A DNA stretch of 64,000 bases, from contig NC_135366.1 of assembly GCF_051622035.1 (NCBI RefSeq), forward strand, positions 6,107,001-6,171,000, read 5' to 3'. Origin of the DNA: Arctopsyche grandis (Eukaryota; Arthropoda; Insecta; Trichoptera; Hydropsychidae). The translations under genes and the position numbers were made by a program. The notes under the pieces are model-generated. The model was not told the DNA's origin. It ran no database searches and saw only the letters and a list, made by a program, of their open reading frames with translations. Positions 20,741 to 31,474 of the stretch are shown piece after piece. The number at the start of each line of letters is the position of its first letter. Within the stretch, counting starts at the first letter, position 1.

Positions 20741-21719
20741 AAAATAGTTTTACCTCAAAACAGGTTATTTTGGTCCCCTTGTATTCGTAAATTTTTTGGA
20801 TTGTTTTCTGTTCAGATTCAAGTTATGTACACAGGGAAGCACTTAAGGCTTTTATTTCCAAAATAATAAGGGAAACACGATTTTCGTAAAATAACGTTTC
20901 CTTCATAGAAATATCCCTTGTAAGCGAAAGTTCTCTTCTCATTTCCTTCAACTTACCTCTCCCAAATTGACTTTTCCTCCATGAACATTATTTAAATCAT
21001 CGAATCTAGCACCCAGCAGTTCTTGCCAAATGCTACATATCCATTTTTAAATGCCGCAGTAGTACAGTTTCGTTCTTCGGACGTGTATATGTATGCAAGG
21101 CCACCAAGAGGGGGGTGGGGGAATCGAGGCACCGTGTCGGAAATCGTACCTGTTAATCGTTACCTTTTTTTTCAATTCTTTTAATAAATAACAACCAACA
21201 TATAGGTATTTTTCTAATAGTTCTAATAGATTTTTCACATATTAAAAATGTATCCATAAGATATTTTTTGAAATTTGTTATAGGGCATGGAATAAGGCTC
21301 GGGATTCCTCTCGGCGGCCCTGTACGTATGTACCTTAATTACAAGATAAATAAACAATTAAAACGTGTCGAAGAAAAACAATATGTAGGATTGTACATCA
21401 GCGACATACAACCTGCATCCTGAAGTAAAATCAGTTGCAGTCCAAAATGATTTACATTATCACAAAGTGTTTCATTGAATATGAAAAATATCTACATATG
21501 ATATGTATGTATGCATATCAAAATCCAATAACAAATCTATTTTCAATATATGTATATCCTACATTGAAATCTATATTTTCAAATTTAATGTTGTAGTATT
21601 GTTTCTTTATTATATTATTTTTTTTTACATTTTATCATATTGTTTTTATTACTATTTTATGATTTAGGGCAACCTGTTCAGTTAGCATGGTCTAAATTTA
21701 ATTTGAAATAAATAAATAT
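20741..21719 (+). repeat. 3' flank of gene 3, part of the duplicated unit
   Basis: The same succession of blocks as after gene 2, including the 'cagcgacatacaacctgcat' block and the terminal 'gggcaacctgttcagtta' tail. Confidence 0.7.
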
Positions 21720-21820
21720 ACAGTACACTCTCGATTATCCGGGGTAATGCTGGGGTGGATGGGCAAGGATAATTGAAAAACACGAATAATCTGAATCGAA
21801 TATAATATATTAACAACACA
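21720..21820 (+). mobile_element. pogo/Tigger-like terminal fragment
   Basis: Begins CAGTACACTCTCGATTATCC and matches 14169-14270 at the same position after the paralogous gene. Confidence 0.5.
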
Positions 21821-21959
21821 AATTTTCGTTTCATAATTTTAATACTCATCATATATTAAGAAAAACGCTCATAGTTAAGCAGATAAGTGGCCGTTAGTAG
21901 TTAGTACTAGTGTTGGTGCCGTTTTACGACTAATGTAACCACAGGTATCTTCTTCACCG

Positions 21960-22500
21960 GTCTCTGTGACGAGCCGGAATGTGAAATTACCGAAAACGCA
22001 AATATCGGAAGACAACGATCGAAAATCGAAAGATCTTGTCGAAAGATACTACTATTATTGATAAATGGTTTTAATAAAAACACAAAATTACAAATTAATA
22101 TATTTTCTTTTCATTAATTACATAAATCTCCTTACAAATAAATTTAATGAGATCTTTATGCTTGTTTCGAGAAACATAGTTTTTTGAAATTTCGTTCAAA
22201 TGATGTACCCTTAAGTCTAGAGCTGCATTCAATCTATTTCTATATTTGTATTTTATTAAAATATATGAAGAGAAAGCTCTCAAACAGTTCAGTGCTAGTA
22301 AACAGCTACAGAAATTTCAGCGCTATGCTAGATATCTGTTCATATTCTTTCATTAATTCCTAGCCAAAATTTAATAACCTTATTTATTTAGAATTCAGTT
22401 TTTAAATTATATAATTTTGAAAGTCAAATCAACTTCTGCTTTTCCTTGAGTGATAATTACGTAGCTGTTCGAAAATGTTCTATTTATCGAAAATCATTTT
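21960..22500 (-). pseudogene. hAT-like (ZBED-type) transposase relic
   Basis: The segment matches 47895-48640 elsewhere in the window. On the minus strand, the frame at 22095-22283 contains KYKYRNRLNAALDLRVHHLN, which resembles the C-terminal region of hAT/ZBED transposases, where a K-x-R-N-R-L segment precedes a degenerate KQ-x-H motif. Stops and the short length show it is not functional. Confidence 0.4.
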
Positions 22501-22965
22501 CGATACATATGTATGTACATATATTCCAAAAATCTAATTTTCTAATCATACTTTCAATTTTATCTGCAATATTGAAGATAATTATCGAGCTGTTCTCAAG
22601 TGTCAAATTCTTTCAAAAGTTATTTATTTATTGGAGCGCAACGCGGTAAATTAATAGATGCACTCCAAAATACATGCCGGATCAGAGGAAAACGTATCGA
22701 TTTTCAGATTTTCAATCATCGACTGTACATACAGATAACGACTATGATTAATTAAGATAATGTTTATTAATTGTATAAAAAATATTTCTATTTTAATTTC
22801 CGCCATCACTGATTTTTTTGCGCGTACCACCAAGTGCTACGCGTACCACAGACTTGGAACCGTTGATTTTTTTTCAATTAAAATATGTATTCATTTGAAT
22901 TATTGTATTAATAAAAGTAAGTAAAACTACAGGACACAGGCACATCTTGTTCATTTAAAATAATA
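22501..22965. other. Unassigned AT-rich spacer
   Basis: No coding frame with recognisable domains and no repeat boundary seen. Confidence 0.4.
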
Positions 22966-23048
22966 TATATTAGAGTTTTCAAAATGGAAAAATTGGTTAT
23001 TTTTGCTGTCCAGAGGATTCTGAGTATCCGACGCCAGCACCACATTAT
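22966..23048 (-). mobile_element. Short LINE 3' fragment
   Basis: About 80 bp matching 33372-33450 ('ggttatttttgct', 'attctgag', 'atccgacgccagcaccaca'). On the minus strand it encodes the same WCWR-R-L-R-I stretch found near the C terminus of RT proteins of that LINE family. Confidence 0.5.
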
Positions 23049-23077
23049 ATACACAAAATACTCGAAAGTATTTTATT

Positions 23078-24150
23078 TATTTAACGTTTTGGGCCATAGT
23101 GGCATTACAAGAAGAACCTAATGCGCCACAATGGCCTACATAATAAAATAAGAGAGGGAGAAAATAAAAAATTAATAGATGGAACAAAAAGCAAAAGCAA
23201 AAAATTAAGATAAAAATTACAAAGAAAAAAAGAAAAGTAAAAAAAAATACAGCATTTAACACAATCATAAAAAACTTTATAGTAATAATTAAAATTTAAA
23301 TAAGTAAAAATACAAAGAAGGGAATGGGAAGCCTGCTCCGATAATAAGAACAAGCTACAAATACAAAACATCCCGCGAGGCCCAAATGGAAGAGAGTAGA
23401 TTTAAATTCCACACATACATTCAAATTAAGAAAATAATGATGAGCGTAGGTTGCCAAATAAATATGTTAAAATAACATATTACAACATAAAGCTTACTTC
23501 TAACAAGCGAGAAGACAAGGGGTTGGAGAATAACCGAGCATATCCAAGTCGACGAAAGGAACGTCATCGACTGTCTTGATGTGGTTGTGAAAGGTGAATT
23601 GAGGATCAAAAGTGATACCCAAGTCGACCATAGATTCCACACGCTTCAACAACACGGATCCAATGGAATATCCGTGACAATAGAGCGAATGCGCACGTCC
23701 ATAACCAGTGGCGGCTCGTGAGAATTCATAGGAGGGGCTGCAGAGATTAATCGGGCTGTAGTAGCTCGTTGACCATACCGGTGATCAAATGCAGACAAAA
23801 ATAGCATGCATATGTACTATACTGGGAGGTCTGCAGTCCATATGGACGGCAAAAATAGCTTGCATTTGTACTATACTGGGAGGGCTGTAGCCCAGCAGCC
23901 CCTATAGACGAGCCGCCACTGTCCATAACTCATAATGGCATTTACTAGTGTCAGTTCTAGCCCTAAACTGGAACTGAACTCTTAAACAGCGTTAATATCC
24001 GCTTGAAGGAGGCTTGCCTTTCATCCTTAACAGCAAAGAATAATTTAACGTCGTCTGCAAACAAGAGACATGAAGCATTGCGTAACACTTTAGGGAGGTT
24101 ATTAATAACTATTGTAAATAGTAAGGGGCCTAAAGTGGAAATTTTATTTA
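23078..24150 (-). pseudogene. LINE (Jockey/CR1-like) relic: RT palm to 3' tail
   Basis: Read on the minus strand from 24150, the sequence encodes a PLLFTIVINNLP segment, then LLFADDVKLF, the catalytic RT palm motif with its two aspartates. After an inserted MITE it encodes VESMVDLGITFDPQFTFHNH, the conserved block after the RT active site. The rest (23078-23430) is the non-coding 3' tail, which also occurs in forward orientation at 48055-48350. Frames are broken and the 5' part is missing. The clade is assigned only roughly. Confidence 0.6.
23706..23921. mobile_element. hAT MITE (216 bp) with 8-bp target duplication
   Basis: Ends CAGTGGCGGCTCGT and ACGAGCCGCCACTG are perfect inverted repeats. 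The flanks are 8-bp direct repeats TCCATAAC (23698-23705 and 23922-23929), as expected for hAT transposases. The same termini bound the 3.1-kb element at 60240-63344, its likely autonomous relative. It interrupts the LINE relic. Confidence 0.85.
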
Positions 24151-24352
24151 TGCAACATGTTACATTGCGACGACGGCATCAATCGCGAATCTTTACAAAA
24201 GTCTGTGAATAGGCGATCGTAAATATTTCATGAATAAAATGTTTATATTGTATTTACAAGACATGGAAACGAAATGAAGTATTATTCCAAGGTGACATTC
24301 ATAATTTTTAATACCAAGTACTAAGTCAAACATATGCCGGTAAGATGTATCA

Positions 24353-24406
24353 TAAATAAGACACGTGCATTAACATGCCAGTCGTCTCATTCGTTCATCC
24401 CCCATA
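24353..24406 (-). repeat. Inverted fragment of the TRIM LTR
   Basis: Complement of the first ~52 bp of the adjacent LTR (24420-24580), head-to-head with it and separated by 13 bp. The two together form a near-perfect hairpin around 'aacatgccagtcgtctcatt'. Confidence 0.7.
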
Positions 24407-24419
24407 TACTCTTTAACCT

Positions 24420-24580
24420 TATGGAGGATGAACGAATGAGACGACTGGCATGTTAATGCTCGTGTTTATTATATGACAGCTGAAGACAGAGTGAGTAGTG
24501 GCTCTCCGAACCCAGCCGAGTTGGTTCCCACTCGCAGGAAGGCAACCAAACTCGACCATGTCGTATAAGCGAGCCGCCAC
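24420..24580 (-). mobile_element. Solo LTR (161 bp) of the TRIM-like family
   Basis: The same 161-bp sequence as the paired LTRs at 29672-29832 and 30604-30764, with a few differences. It is flanked by AACCT direct repeats (24415-24419 and 24581-24585). The strand follows the family's PBS and PPT order. Confidence 0.8.
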
Positions 24581-24811
24581 AACCTCAAGTTAGAACATTC
24601 GTTTCATTTTCAACTACTTATGATGTTATCTCTGATTATTTATTAGATTTTCAATATCTTTATTGCTTCCACACTGTACAGTTACATATTCTGTTCAATT
24701 CTATCTACTTAACTTTCATCTACTATAATTTATACAAGTTTCTAATACAATTGTTATATAAGACGATACAGTCAATGACCTGTTGAAATCCAAAGTATTA
24801 TATTATACTAC

Positions 24812-24924
<113 letters not shown>

Positions 24925-24939
24925 GGTTGAAGCGGAAGT

Positions 24940-25039
24940 GAGACGGCCGCATCCAGTGTGGCCAGCACAAAAAACATCGGCCAGCCTTCATGGACTGTAA
25001 GGCCATGAAAGCCGACCATACGGCAATTAGTCGGAACAA
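24940..25039 (+). repeat. 3' part of an LTR (family of 61863-62542)
   Basis: Contains 'gtggccagcacaaaaa', 'catcggcca', 'gtaaggccatgaaagccga' and ends 'gtcggaaca', matching the right end of that LTR family. The left part is lost or replaced by the TA microsatellite. Confidence 0.55.
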
Positions 25040-25040
25040 T

Positions 25041-25541
25041 ATGTATATTAACTACAAAATTATAATATTATAATATACATATAGTCCCTTTGTTATTTTA
25101 CATATAAAAGAATTAAAAATTAACACCAATTTAAAAAATAATTGTAACTGAACGAAAATCTTTATTAATATGAAGAATTAAAAAATTCTCATTATCTGTA
25201 CTTTGTGAATAAATTGAGATTAAACTGGATTGTATATACATATTAAATTTATTTATCTATAATAGTTTAACTGAGTTTTGGAATAATTATTGTGTAAAAA
25301 ATAACGTTTTTGTACGCTATTTTAATAATTCCATGAGCGTAATGTCGTGTGAGTGATTTATCTGTGATTGTAATGTCAGTGAGTGATTTTTTTTATTTAT
25401 CTGTGAGTGTAGTGGCCGTGAGCCAGTTGTTGCTGAATTTCGTGCGCGAAACGCAGTTGAATGTAAGTGATTTCCGAATTTTAAGTAATGAAGTCCGTGA
25501 GTGATTTGCCGCCAACTACTCCTTCGTTTACGGAGTAGTTG
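25041..25541 (+). promoter_or_regulatory. Upstream block of gene 4 shared with gene 3
   Basis: Matches 17110-17332 plus 17959-18252 and lacks the solo LTR found there. It ends in a perfect 10-bp inverted repeat, CAACTACTCC ... GGAGTAGTTG (25513-25541), just before the conserved core block. Confidence 0.5.
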
Positions 25542-25717
25542 ACAGCACTTCACATTCGCGCATATAACCATTTTATTTTGACGCTCGACTCTTGTTGTAT
25601 CGGGTCGTTGATGGTTGGTTGGCTGGCCGAGTCGATTAGAGAAGCAGAAGTCAGAAGCAAAGTTCGAAAGCGTCTATCCACTCTCCAGGAGTTTGTGCTT
25701 CTCCCTCCCAAGTAGCG

Positions 25718-27518
25718 ATGCAGTGCAGACTTTGTCTCTGCTCTGCTCCAGCAGGGTCCTTCGTCTCCATCCATGACGACCCTCATCCACCGCGTTTGGC
25801 GCAACGCATTTGGACCTGCTGTCAGCTGCGGGTCAGTCACGTTGCACTTGAACCATTGCTATTGATAATTCGCTACTCCTCGTAATCGCCAATACCTTTC
25901 ATATTTGCAGGTTAGGAAAGGAGACCATCTGCCAGATATGATATGCCTTTCTTGTGTCAACAATCTGGAAGTGTTCGACAGCTTTCGGAACGCGTGTTTT
26001 CAGAATGACACAACGTCGAGGGTGGAATTAGATAAGTATTTGAAAATCAAGCCGGAGGAAGTTTTGCTGGAAGATTTAATATGGGAAGATGAGTTGGGCG
26101 CTGAATGGCCACCCAACAATTGTAGTTCACCTGACGACGGCGAGGTAAGTAAATAAGATTCAAGTTCTTCAAATGGTTTCTTAGCGAAACATTCAGTTGA
26201 TCGAAAATATAAATTCACACGTAAAATGACATCACTATAAAAAGTTACACATGTTAAATTGAATGACGTTCGGTTTATTTTTTAGACCCCTGGAAGAGAA
26301 ATTACTTCGAGAGATAATACGGCAGCAATAATAGATACCAATATACACAATCAAGCGGAAGAATTATCATTTCGAAAAGCATTAGATAAGATGTGCTCTA
26401 CGCATTCTGAATTGGACCATAAAATAGATTTCCAAGACAAATTGTTAACAAATCAAAACAATCTTGTGTCGCAGAAAAATTCGAATCCTCGAAGAAAGCT
26501 GCATGATTGTGACATTTGTTCAAAATCTTTTAAAAGGAAACATAATCTAAGTGTACACATGGGTATTCATACTGGGGTAAAGTCACACAAATGTGACATT
26601 TGTTTCAAATCATTCCCTTTAAAATCTAGACTCCGTATACACATGGGTATTCATACTGGGGTAAAGCCATACAAATGTGAAATCTGTTTAAAATCATTCC
26701 TAAGAAAATATGAACTCGGTGCACATGTTAGTATTCATACAGGGGTAAAGCCACACAAATGTGATATTTGTCCAAAAACTTTTACTAAGAAAGGAAATCT
26801 TAGTGCTCATATGGTTGTTCATACTGGGATAAAGCCACACAAATGTGACATTTGTTCAAAAACATTTGCTAGGAAACGAACTGTTAGTGAACATATGGGT
26901 ATTCATACTGGGGTAAAGCCACACAAATGTGACATTTGTCCAAAAACTTTTACTACGAAACAAAATCTTATTGCTCATCTGTTAATTCATACAGGGTTAA
27001 AGCCACACAAATGTGACATTTGTTCAAAAACATTTATTACGAAACAAAATCTTATTCAACATATTGGTGTTCATACTGGGATAAAGCCACACAAGTGTGA
27101 CATTTGTTCAAAAACATTTACTAAGAAACAACGTCTTTGTGCACATATGTTTATTCATACTGGGGTAAAGTCACACAAATGTGCCATTTGTTCAAAATCA
27201 TTTACTACGAAACAACATCTTAATGAACATATGGTTATTCATACTGGAGTAAAACCATACAAATGTAACATTTGTTCAAAAACATTTACTAGAAAACTAA
27301 ATCTTAGTGCACATATGGTTATTCATACTGGGTTAAAGCCACACAAATGTGAGATTTGTTCAAAAACATTTGCTTGGAAACGAGCTCTTAATGCACATAT
27401 GGTTATTCATACTGGGGTAAAACCACACAAATGTGACATTTGTTCAAAAACATTTATTACGAAACAAAAGCTTAGTGCACATATGCGTATTCATACTGGA
27501 GTAAAGTCACAAAAATAG
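25718..27518 (+). CDS. ZAD-C2H2 zinc-finger protein, gene 4 (12 fingers)
   Basis: Exons 25718-25831, 25911-26144 and 26286-27518 with phase 0 introns of 79 and 141 bp predict about 526 residues. The ZAD starts MQCRLC rather than MECRLC, keeping both cysteines, and is completed by ICLSC in exon 2. Twelve intact C2H2 fingers follow a linker rich in Asp, Gln and Lys. Finger 2 (PLKSRLRIH) and finger 3 (LRKYELGAH) have helices unlike the standard TKQ-L-AH type; close equivalents occupy the same positions in genes 3 and 6. The first finger helix (KRKHNLSVH) also occurs in variant form in gene 1. The conserved 5' flank runs from about 25542 to the start. Confidence 0.88.
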
Positions 27519-28015
27519 AAAATAGTTTTACGTCAAAACAGCTCATTTTGGTCCCTTTGTATATCATAATACAATTTTTCCATTGTTACCCTCGAAACCA
27601 CTGAAGCACTTATCCGAGGGCGTACGTTACAATACTAATATTATTATATCTTCTTCCTTTAAATATTGTATGTAGGCTTGTACATCAGCGACGTACAACC
27701 CGCTGCCTGAAATAACATCATTTGCGGTCCAAAATGATTTACATATGTACATTATCAAGTATTTCATTGAATATGTAAAAAATATCTACATATGAATATG
27801 TATGTATGTTAAAACCCAATAAAAAATCTATGCTTACCAGATAGCCAACATTGAAATCTATATTTTATTAGTATTGTTTTAAATTTTTTTGTCATTTTAT
27901 CATATTATTTTTTGATTAATGATGTTTACTTGTTTCTGGCTATAGTGGCGCTTTAGGGCAACCTGTTCAGTTAGCATGGTCTAAATTTAATTCGAAATAA
28001 ATAAATATATGTAAT
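27519..28015 (+). repeat. 3' flank of gene 4, nearly identical to that of gene 6
   Basis: 'gtcaaaacagctcattttgg', 'accctcgaaaccactgaagc', 'cagcgacgtacaacccgctg' and the 'gggcaacctgttcagtta' tail match 58944-59440 almost base for base. Genes 4 and 6 therefore share a more recent common unit than the others. Confidence 0.8.
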
Positions 28016-28430
28016 TACTATCTAGGTTACTATCAAAAATTTCATATCATAAATGACTATTTTCTAATTCATTTGGAGGTGACTCGCGTACCATTTGGTA
28101 GCACATAACGCTAAATTGTACCATGTGACAGACGTATTTTACGCGGGAATTAATCTTTCGATGGGCGTACAGGGATACGTTTCTCGTTCTTCCAGGTGCG
28201 TTCGTTCCGCGGTGGGGGTCAAAGGGAACAGATTGATTGACCTCGGATTTCGTGTATTTGTCGTAAGGTTCCTGATCAGAAATCCTCGTCTATAGATTCG
28301 CAGCTGGTGTGAAGCTGGCTGTCACCGGGTCTGTCTTCCAGCGGCTGATGCCTCTAGGGGCTTTCCGGAGCGCTTGGCTACCAAGCTATTTCATATTTTA
28401 AACTATTTATTTCATAAAACTATTTCATAT
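28016..28430. other. Unassigned spacer
   Basis: A moderately GC-rich stretch (28080-28380) with no recognisable protein or paired repeat. It could be an LTR fragment, but no ends were found. Confidence 0.35.
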
Positions 28431-28436
28431 TTTACA

Positions 28437-29202
28437 AAAATATGAAATAGTTTTACATCAAAACAGGTCATTTTGGTCCCCTTGTATTTTATAACAGTAA
28501 AATTAAAGGTATGTACACAGGGAAACACTTAAGGCCTTTTATTTCCAAAATAATAAGGGAAATATGAAAAAAATACGATTTTTGTAAAAGAACGTTTCCT
28601 TAATACATACAAGTTCTCTTCTCATTTTCTTCAACTTACCTCTGCCAAATTGACTTTTCCTCCATGAGCATTATTTAGTAAGTCATCGAATCTAGCGCCC
28701 AAAGTTCTTTCCAAATGCTAGATATCCATTTGTAAATGCAGCAGTAGTACTGGTTCGTTCGTTGGATGTGAGTTTTCCAATTTTATCTGATCATTGTTGA
28801 AACGATTCTTGAAAATTGGTAATAGATCATTTCCTGTTGTCACAAATCTGTGTGTATAATTTGTAGAAATTATGCACAGAAATCTGAAATCTATAGATGT
28901 CTGTATAATTTCGTGTTTATTATGTGTATAAAAATTGTAATAATAATTGTGCACAAAATCTAAAAATAATCCATAGATGTCTCTATGATTATTATTTCTG
29001 TACTTCATTAATTATTGTATTCTGACCGTTCTCATACACTCGTCGCATTGGAGCGATTTGTAATGACGAGTGTACATTGATTGTAATAAAAATAAAACAA
29101 TTAAAACGTGTCGAAGAAAAATAATACGAATTTGTTGATAGTATGCTAAAATAATCCACCAAAAATTATGTTAGTCGATTTCACAAAACTTTTATTTTGT
29201 AC
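28437..29202 (+). pseudogene. Orphan 3' flank of a lost ZAD-ZNF gene
   Basis: The sequence from 'agttttacatcaaaacaggt' on matches the DNA that follows the stop codons of genes 1, 2, 3 and 5, including 'tgtacacaggga', 'gaacgtttccttaata' and 'gttctcttctcatttt'. No exon precedes it: it comes just after the complete 3' flank of gene 4 and a spacer. It is therefore the residue of a further gene copy whose body was deleted. About 28770-29080 is an insertion relative to the other flanks, and a Helitron-like end cuts it at 29203. Confidence 0.7.
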
Positions 29203-29240
29203 TAGCTGAGCCCGGCATACGTTGCAACGCCACAATAACG
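29203..29240 (-). mobile_element. Helitron-like 3' terminus (reverse)
   Basis: The complement reads GGCGTTGCAACGTATGCCGG, then GCTCAGCTAGT. That is a short hairpin-forming segment followed by CTAG, the form of Helitron 3' ends. The body would extend to the right; the other end was not found. Confidence 0.45.
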
Positions 29241-29671
29241 CATGCAATTCCCGTTTCCGTTCTCGTTCCCATATCAAATAGTAATAAAATCAAATAGAAC
29301 CTTACTTACTTCAAATAGAACCTTTTATTTATATTTTATTTCATCCATTTTTCTCTCCTTCACTCTTCCCTGACTTCGGTGACTTTATTATCATCGCTCT
29401 TCTTTGCCCAATAATACTTTTCCGATGGATTCGTTTTTTGGATCAGCTCCATTTCCCTTTTATATAATTATAAAATTCAATGCATGACATTGTATAATTT
29501 AAAACACATTGAATTCTGCTTTTCACTGTGTCTTTCACTTTCCATTTTTCACATGTTTTGAAAAATGTTTCCAAAATTCAAATATCCTATTATTCACAGA
29601 CGACATGAAGATACTTTGAACCTGCCAGATGATTTTTTCAGGCTGGAGGTTTATTGCACCCTGAATAAGTT

Positions 29672-29832
29672 TATGGAGGATGAACGAATGAGACGACTGG
29701 CATGTTAATGCACGTGTTTATTATATGACAGCTGAAGACAGAGTGAGTAGTAGCTCTCCGAACCCAGCCGGGTTGGTCCCCACTCGCAGGAAGGCAACCA
29801 AACTCGACCATGTCGTATAAGCGAGCCGCCAC
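29672..29832 (-). repeat. 3' LTR of the TRIM-like element
   Basis: 161 bp, beginning TATGGAGGATGAACG on the + strand and ending GAGCCGCCAC. Confidence 0.85.
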
Positions 29833-30585
29833 ATCACTCCCCCCCCAGCATCAGCGATACCAAAATTACAAAGAAACAAATTTTACAAAAGAAAAAAAAT
29901 TATTGTTACACAAAGAGAAAAAATTATTACGTGGGGAGAAAAAAAAATGTTGACGTGGGTCATCCGCTGTGTACATAGGTGTACCGCCCTGAATAGTCGG
30001 TAGATTCGAGGGCGGTGACGTCGCGAGCAGGACGGTGGGTGGTCCGATGGTCGCGCCGATGCGATGCGATGCTGCGGCGGCGCCGCTCTTCCGAGGCTGA
30101 TGTCGGTTGGTGGGGCGGCGGGGGCGGCAGGGGCATCGATGTGGTTGATGATACTCCGAGCTGGACTGTGAGTCGTTGTGGCTCGTGGAGGTGTTGTAGC
30201 GCTACCGCCCGTCTCGGCGTGACGACGCTCGTGGGGACGGACGGGGCCTTGATGATGATGATGATGATGGTGCTGAGGTGGTGTATGTCTTGTGGTGCTG
30301 GATGACCGTTCTATGTGTAGTGGATCGCGCATGACTCCACATCCAGCTGTCAAGATCGTCGTCTCATTCGCTCCCCCATTTTTTAAAAGCACCTGTCGTC
30401 GACGTTGTGGCTGGACGTCGGTAGGTAGGTAGGTAGGTAGGTAGCCGTGTCTGCTCGTTTATTGTCACCCGCGGGCCGCGGCGCGCTGTGTTGATGGCGA
30501 TGGGGGCGCGGCGGGTAGCTTCCCCGCCTGGCTCGGCGAGGCAGGGATGAGCGGCATGTTGAAATTGATCGAGGCTGCGTGGCTC

Positions 30586-30603
30586 GATGTCGGGGGTCAC
30601 CAG
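30586..30603 (-). promoter_or_regulatory. Primer-binding site of the TRIM-like element
   Basis: The minus strand reads TGGTGACCCCCGACATC next to the LTR end. TGGTGACCCC-type sites are known from Mag-like gypsy elements; the tRNA partner is not determined here. Confidence 0.6.
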
Positions 30604-30764
30604 TATGGAGGATGAACGAATGAGACGACTGGCATGTTAATGCACGTGTTTATTATATGACAGCTGAAGACAGAGTGAGTAGTAGCTCTCCGAACCCAGC
30701 CGGGTTGGTCCCCACTCGCAGGAAGGCAACCAAACTCGACCATGTCGTATAAGCGAGCCGCCAC
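30604..30764 (-). repeat. 5' LTR of the TRIM-like element
   Basis: 161 bp, the same sequence as the 3' LTR. Confidence 0.85.
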
Positions 30765-31474
30765 AAGTTAAAAGTTAATGTCACGAAATGCTCCTGCATA
30801 ACCTTCACCAAAAAACTATGTGCAGTTGATTTTCCTTATTCAATCAATGGACATAGACTCGTAAGGGTATCGAAAATTAGGGATTTGAGTCATCTTAAAC
30901 TCTGATCTGTCCTTTGGTGACCATATTGACAATGTTGTGGTTCTTGGGTTCGTGATACAGTCCTCCAGATACTTCAATGCTGTTAAAGCATATAAAATAT
31001 TATATTGTACGTACGTTAGAAGTATTGTTGAATTCCCAAGTCTGGAACCCAGAGTACTCTGGTGCAAGAGACAGATTGGAGCGCATCCAGAAAAAAATCT
31101 TGAGGTACGTCGGCAGCCGTTTTGAATTGTCCAATGCATCATATGAAGATGCTTGTAGGTGCCAGCTTCTGCTACCACTTATCAAAAGAAGGGAGATAGC
31201 TGACATCTCAACAGCTTTGAACATCCTCAACGGCTTGATCGACTGTCCTCAATTGTTGGGCAGACTATCATTGCGTGTGCCAAATAGAATGACCAAATGT
31301 AATGAGCTCCTTTACGTGCCTAATGTACTTTCAAATTATGGAAGAAGCTCATTCATCTGGCGTGTAAGCTCCACCATCAATGCACTCGTTTCTACAATAT
31401 GTGTATTTGACCTATTTAATATTAATTCGAACCAAGCTAGAATAATTGTTTCGCATTTGTTTTTTGATGCTTAA

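Larger units (their letters stand above)
29672..30764 (-). mobile_element. TRIM-like LTR retrotransposon with identical LTRs
   Basis: Two 161-bp LTRs (29672-29832 and 30604-30764) are identical by eye. They flank a 771-bp interior, with AAGTT target duplications at 29667-29671 and 30765-30769. On the minus strand a primer-binding-like TGGTGACCCCCGACATC directly follows the 5' LTR, and a purine tract GGGGGGGGAGTGAT precedes the 3' LTR, fixing the orientation. The interior has no recognisable gag, protease, RT or integrase; its minus-strand frames are His-, Pro- and Arg-rich. It must be mobilised in trans. Confidence 0.85.
29585..31474 (+). pseudogene. LINE RT relic interrupted by a TRIM-like element
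   Basis: The reading resumes on both sides of the insertion. Before it (29590-29671) the frame encodes LLFTDDMKIL, a variant of the RT palm motif FADD. After it (30770 on) come KCSCITFTKK, SINGHRLVRVSKIRDL and VIQSSRYF. The long frame ending at 31474 then has RLERIQKKILRYVGSRF, LLPLIKRREIADISTALNIL and RVPNRMTKCNELL, the standard C-terminal order of Jockey/CR1-type RT proteins. Frames are broken in several places and the endonuclease is missing. The non-coding tail runs to about 32255. Confidence 0.7.

Noticed and set aside
30015-30392. Both-strand ORFs in the TRIM-like interior as possible gag
   Set aside because: Low complexity (His, Pro, Arg runs) with no zinc knuckle or capsid-like motif; kept only as a description of the element.
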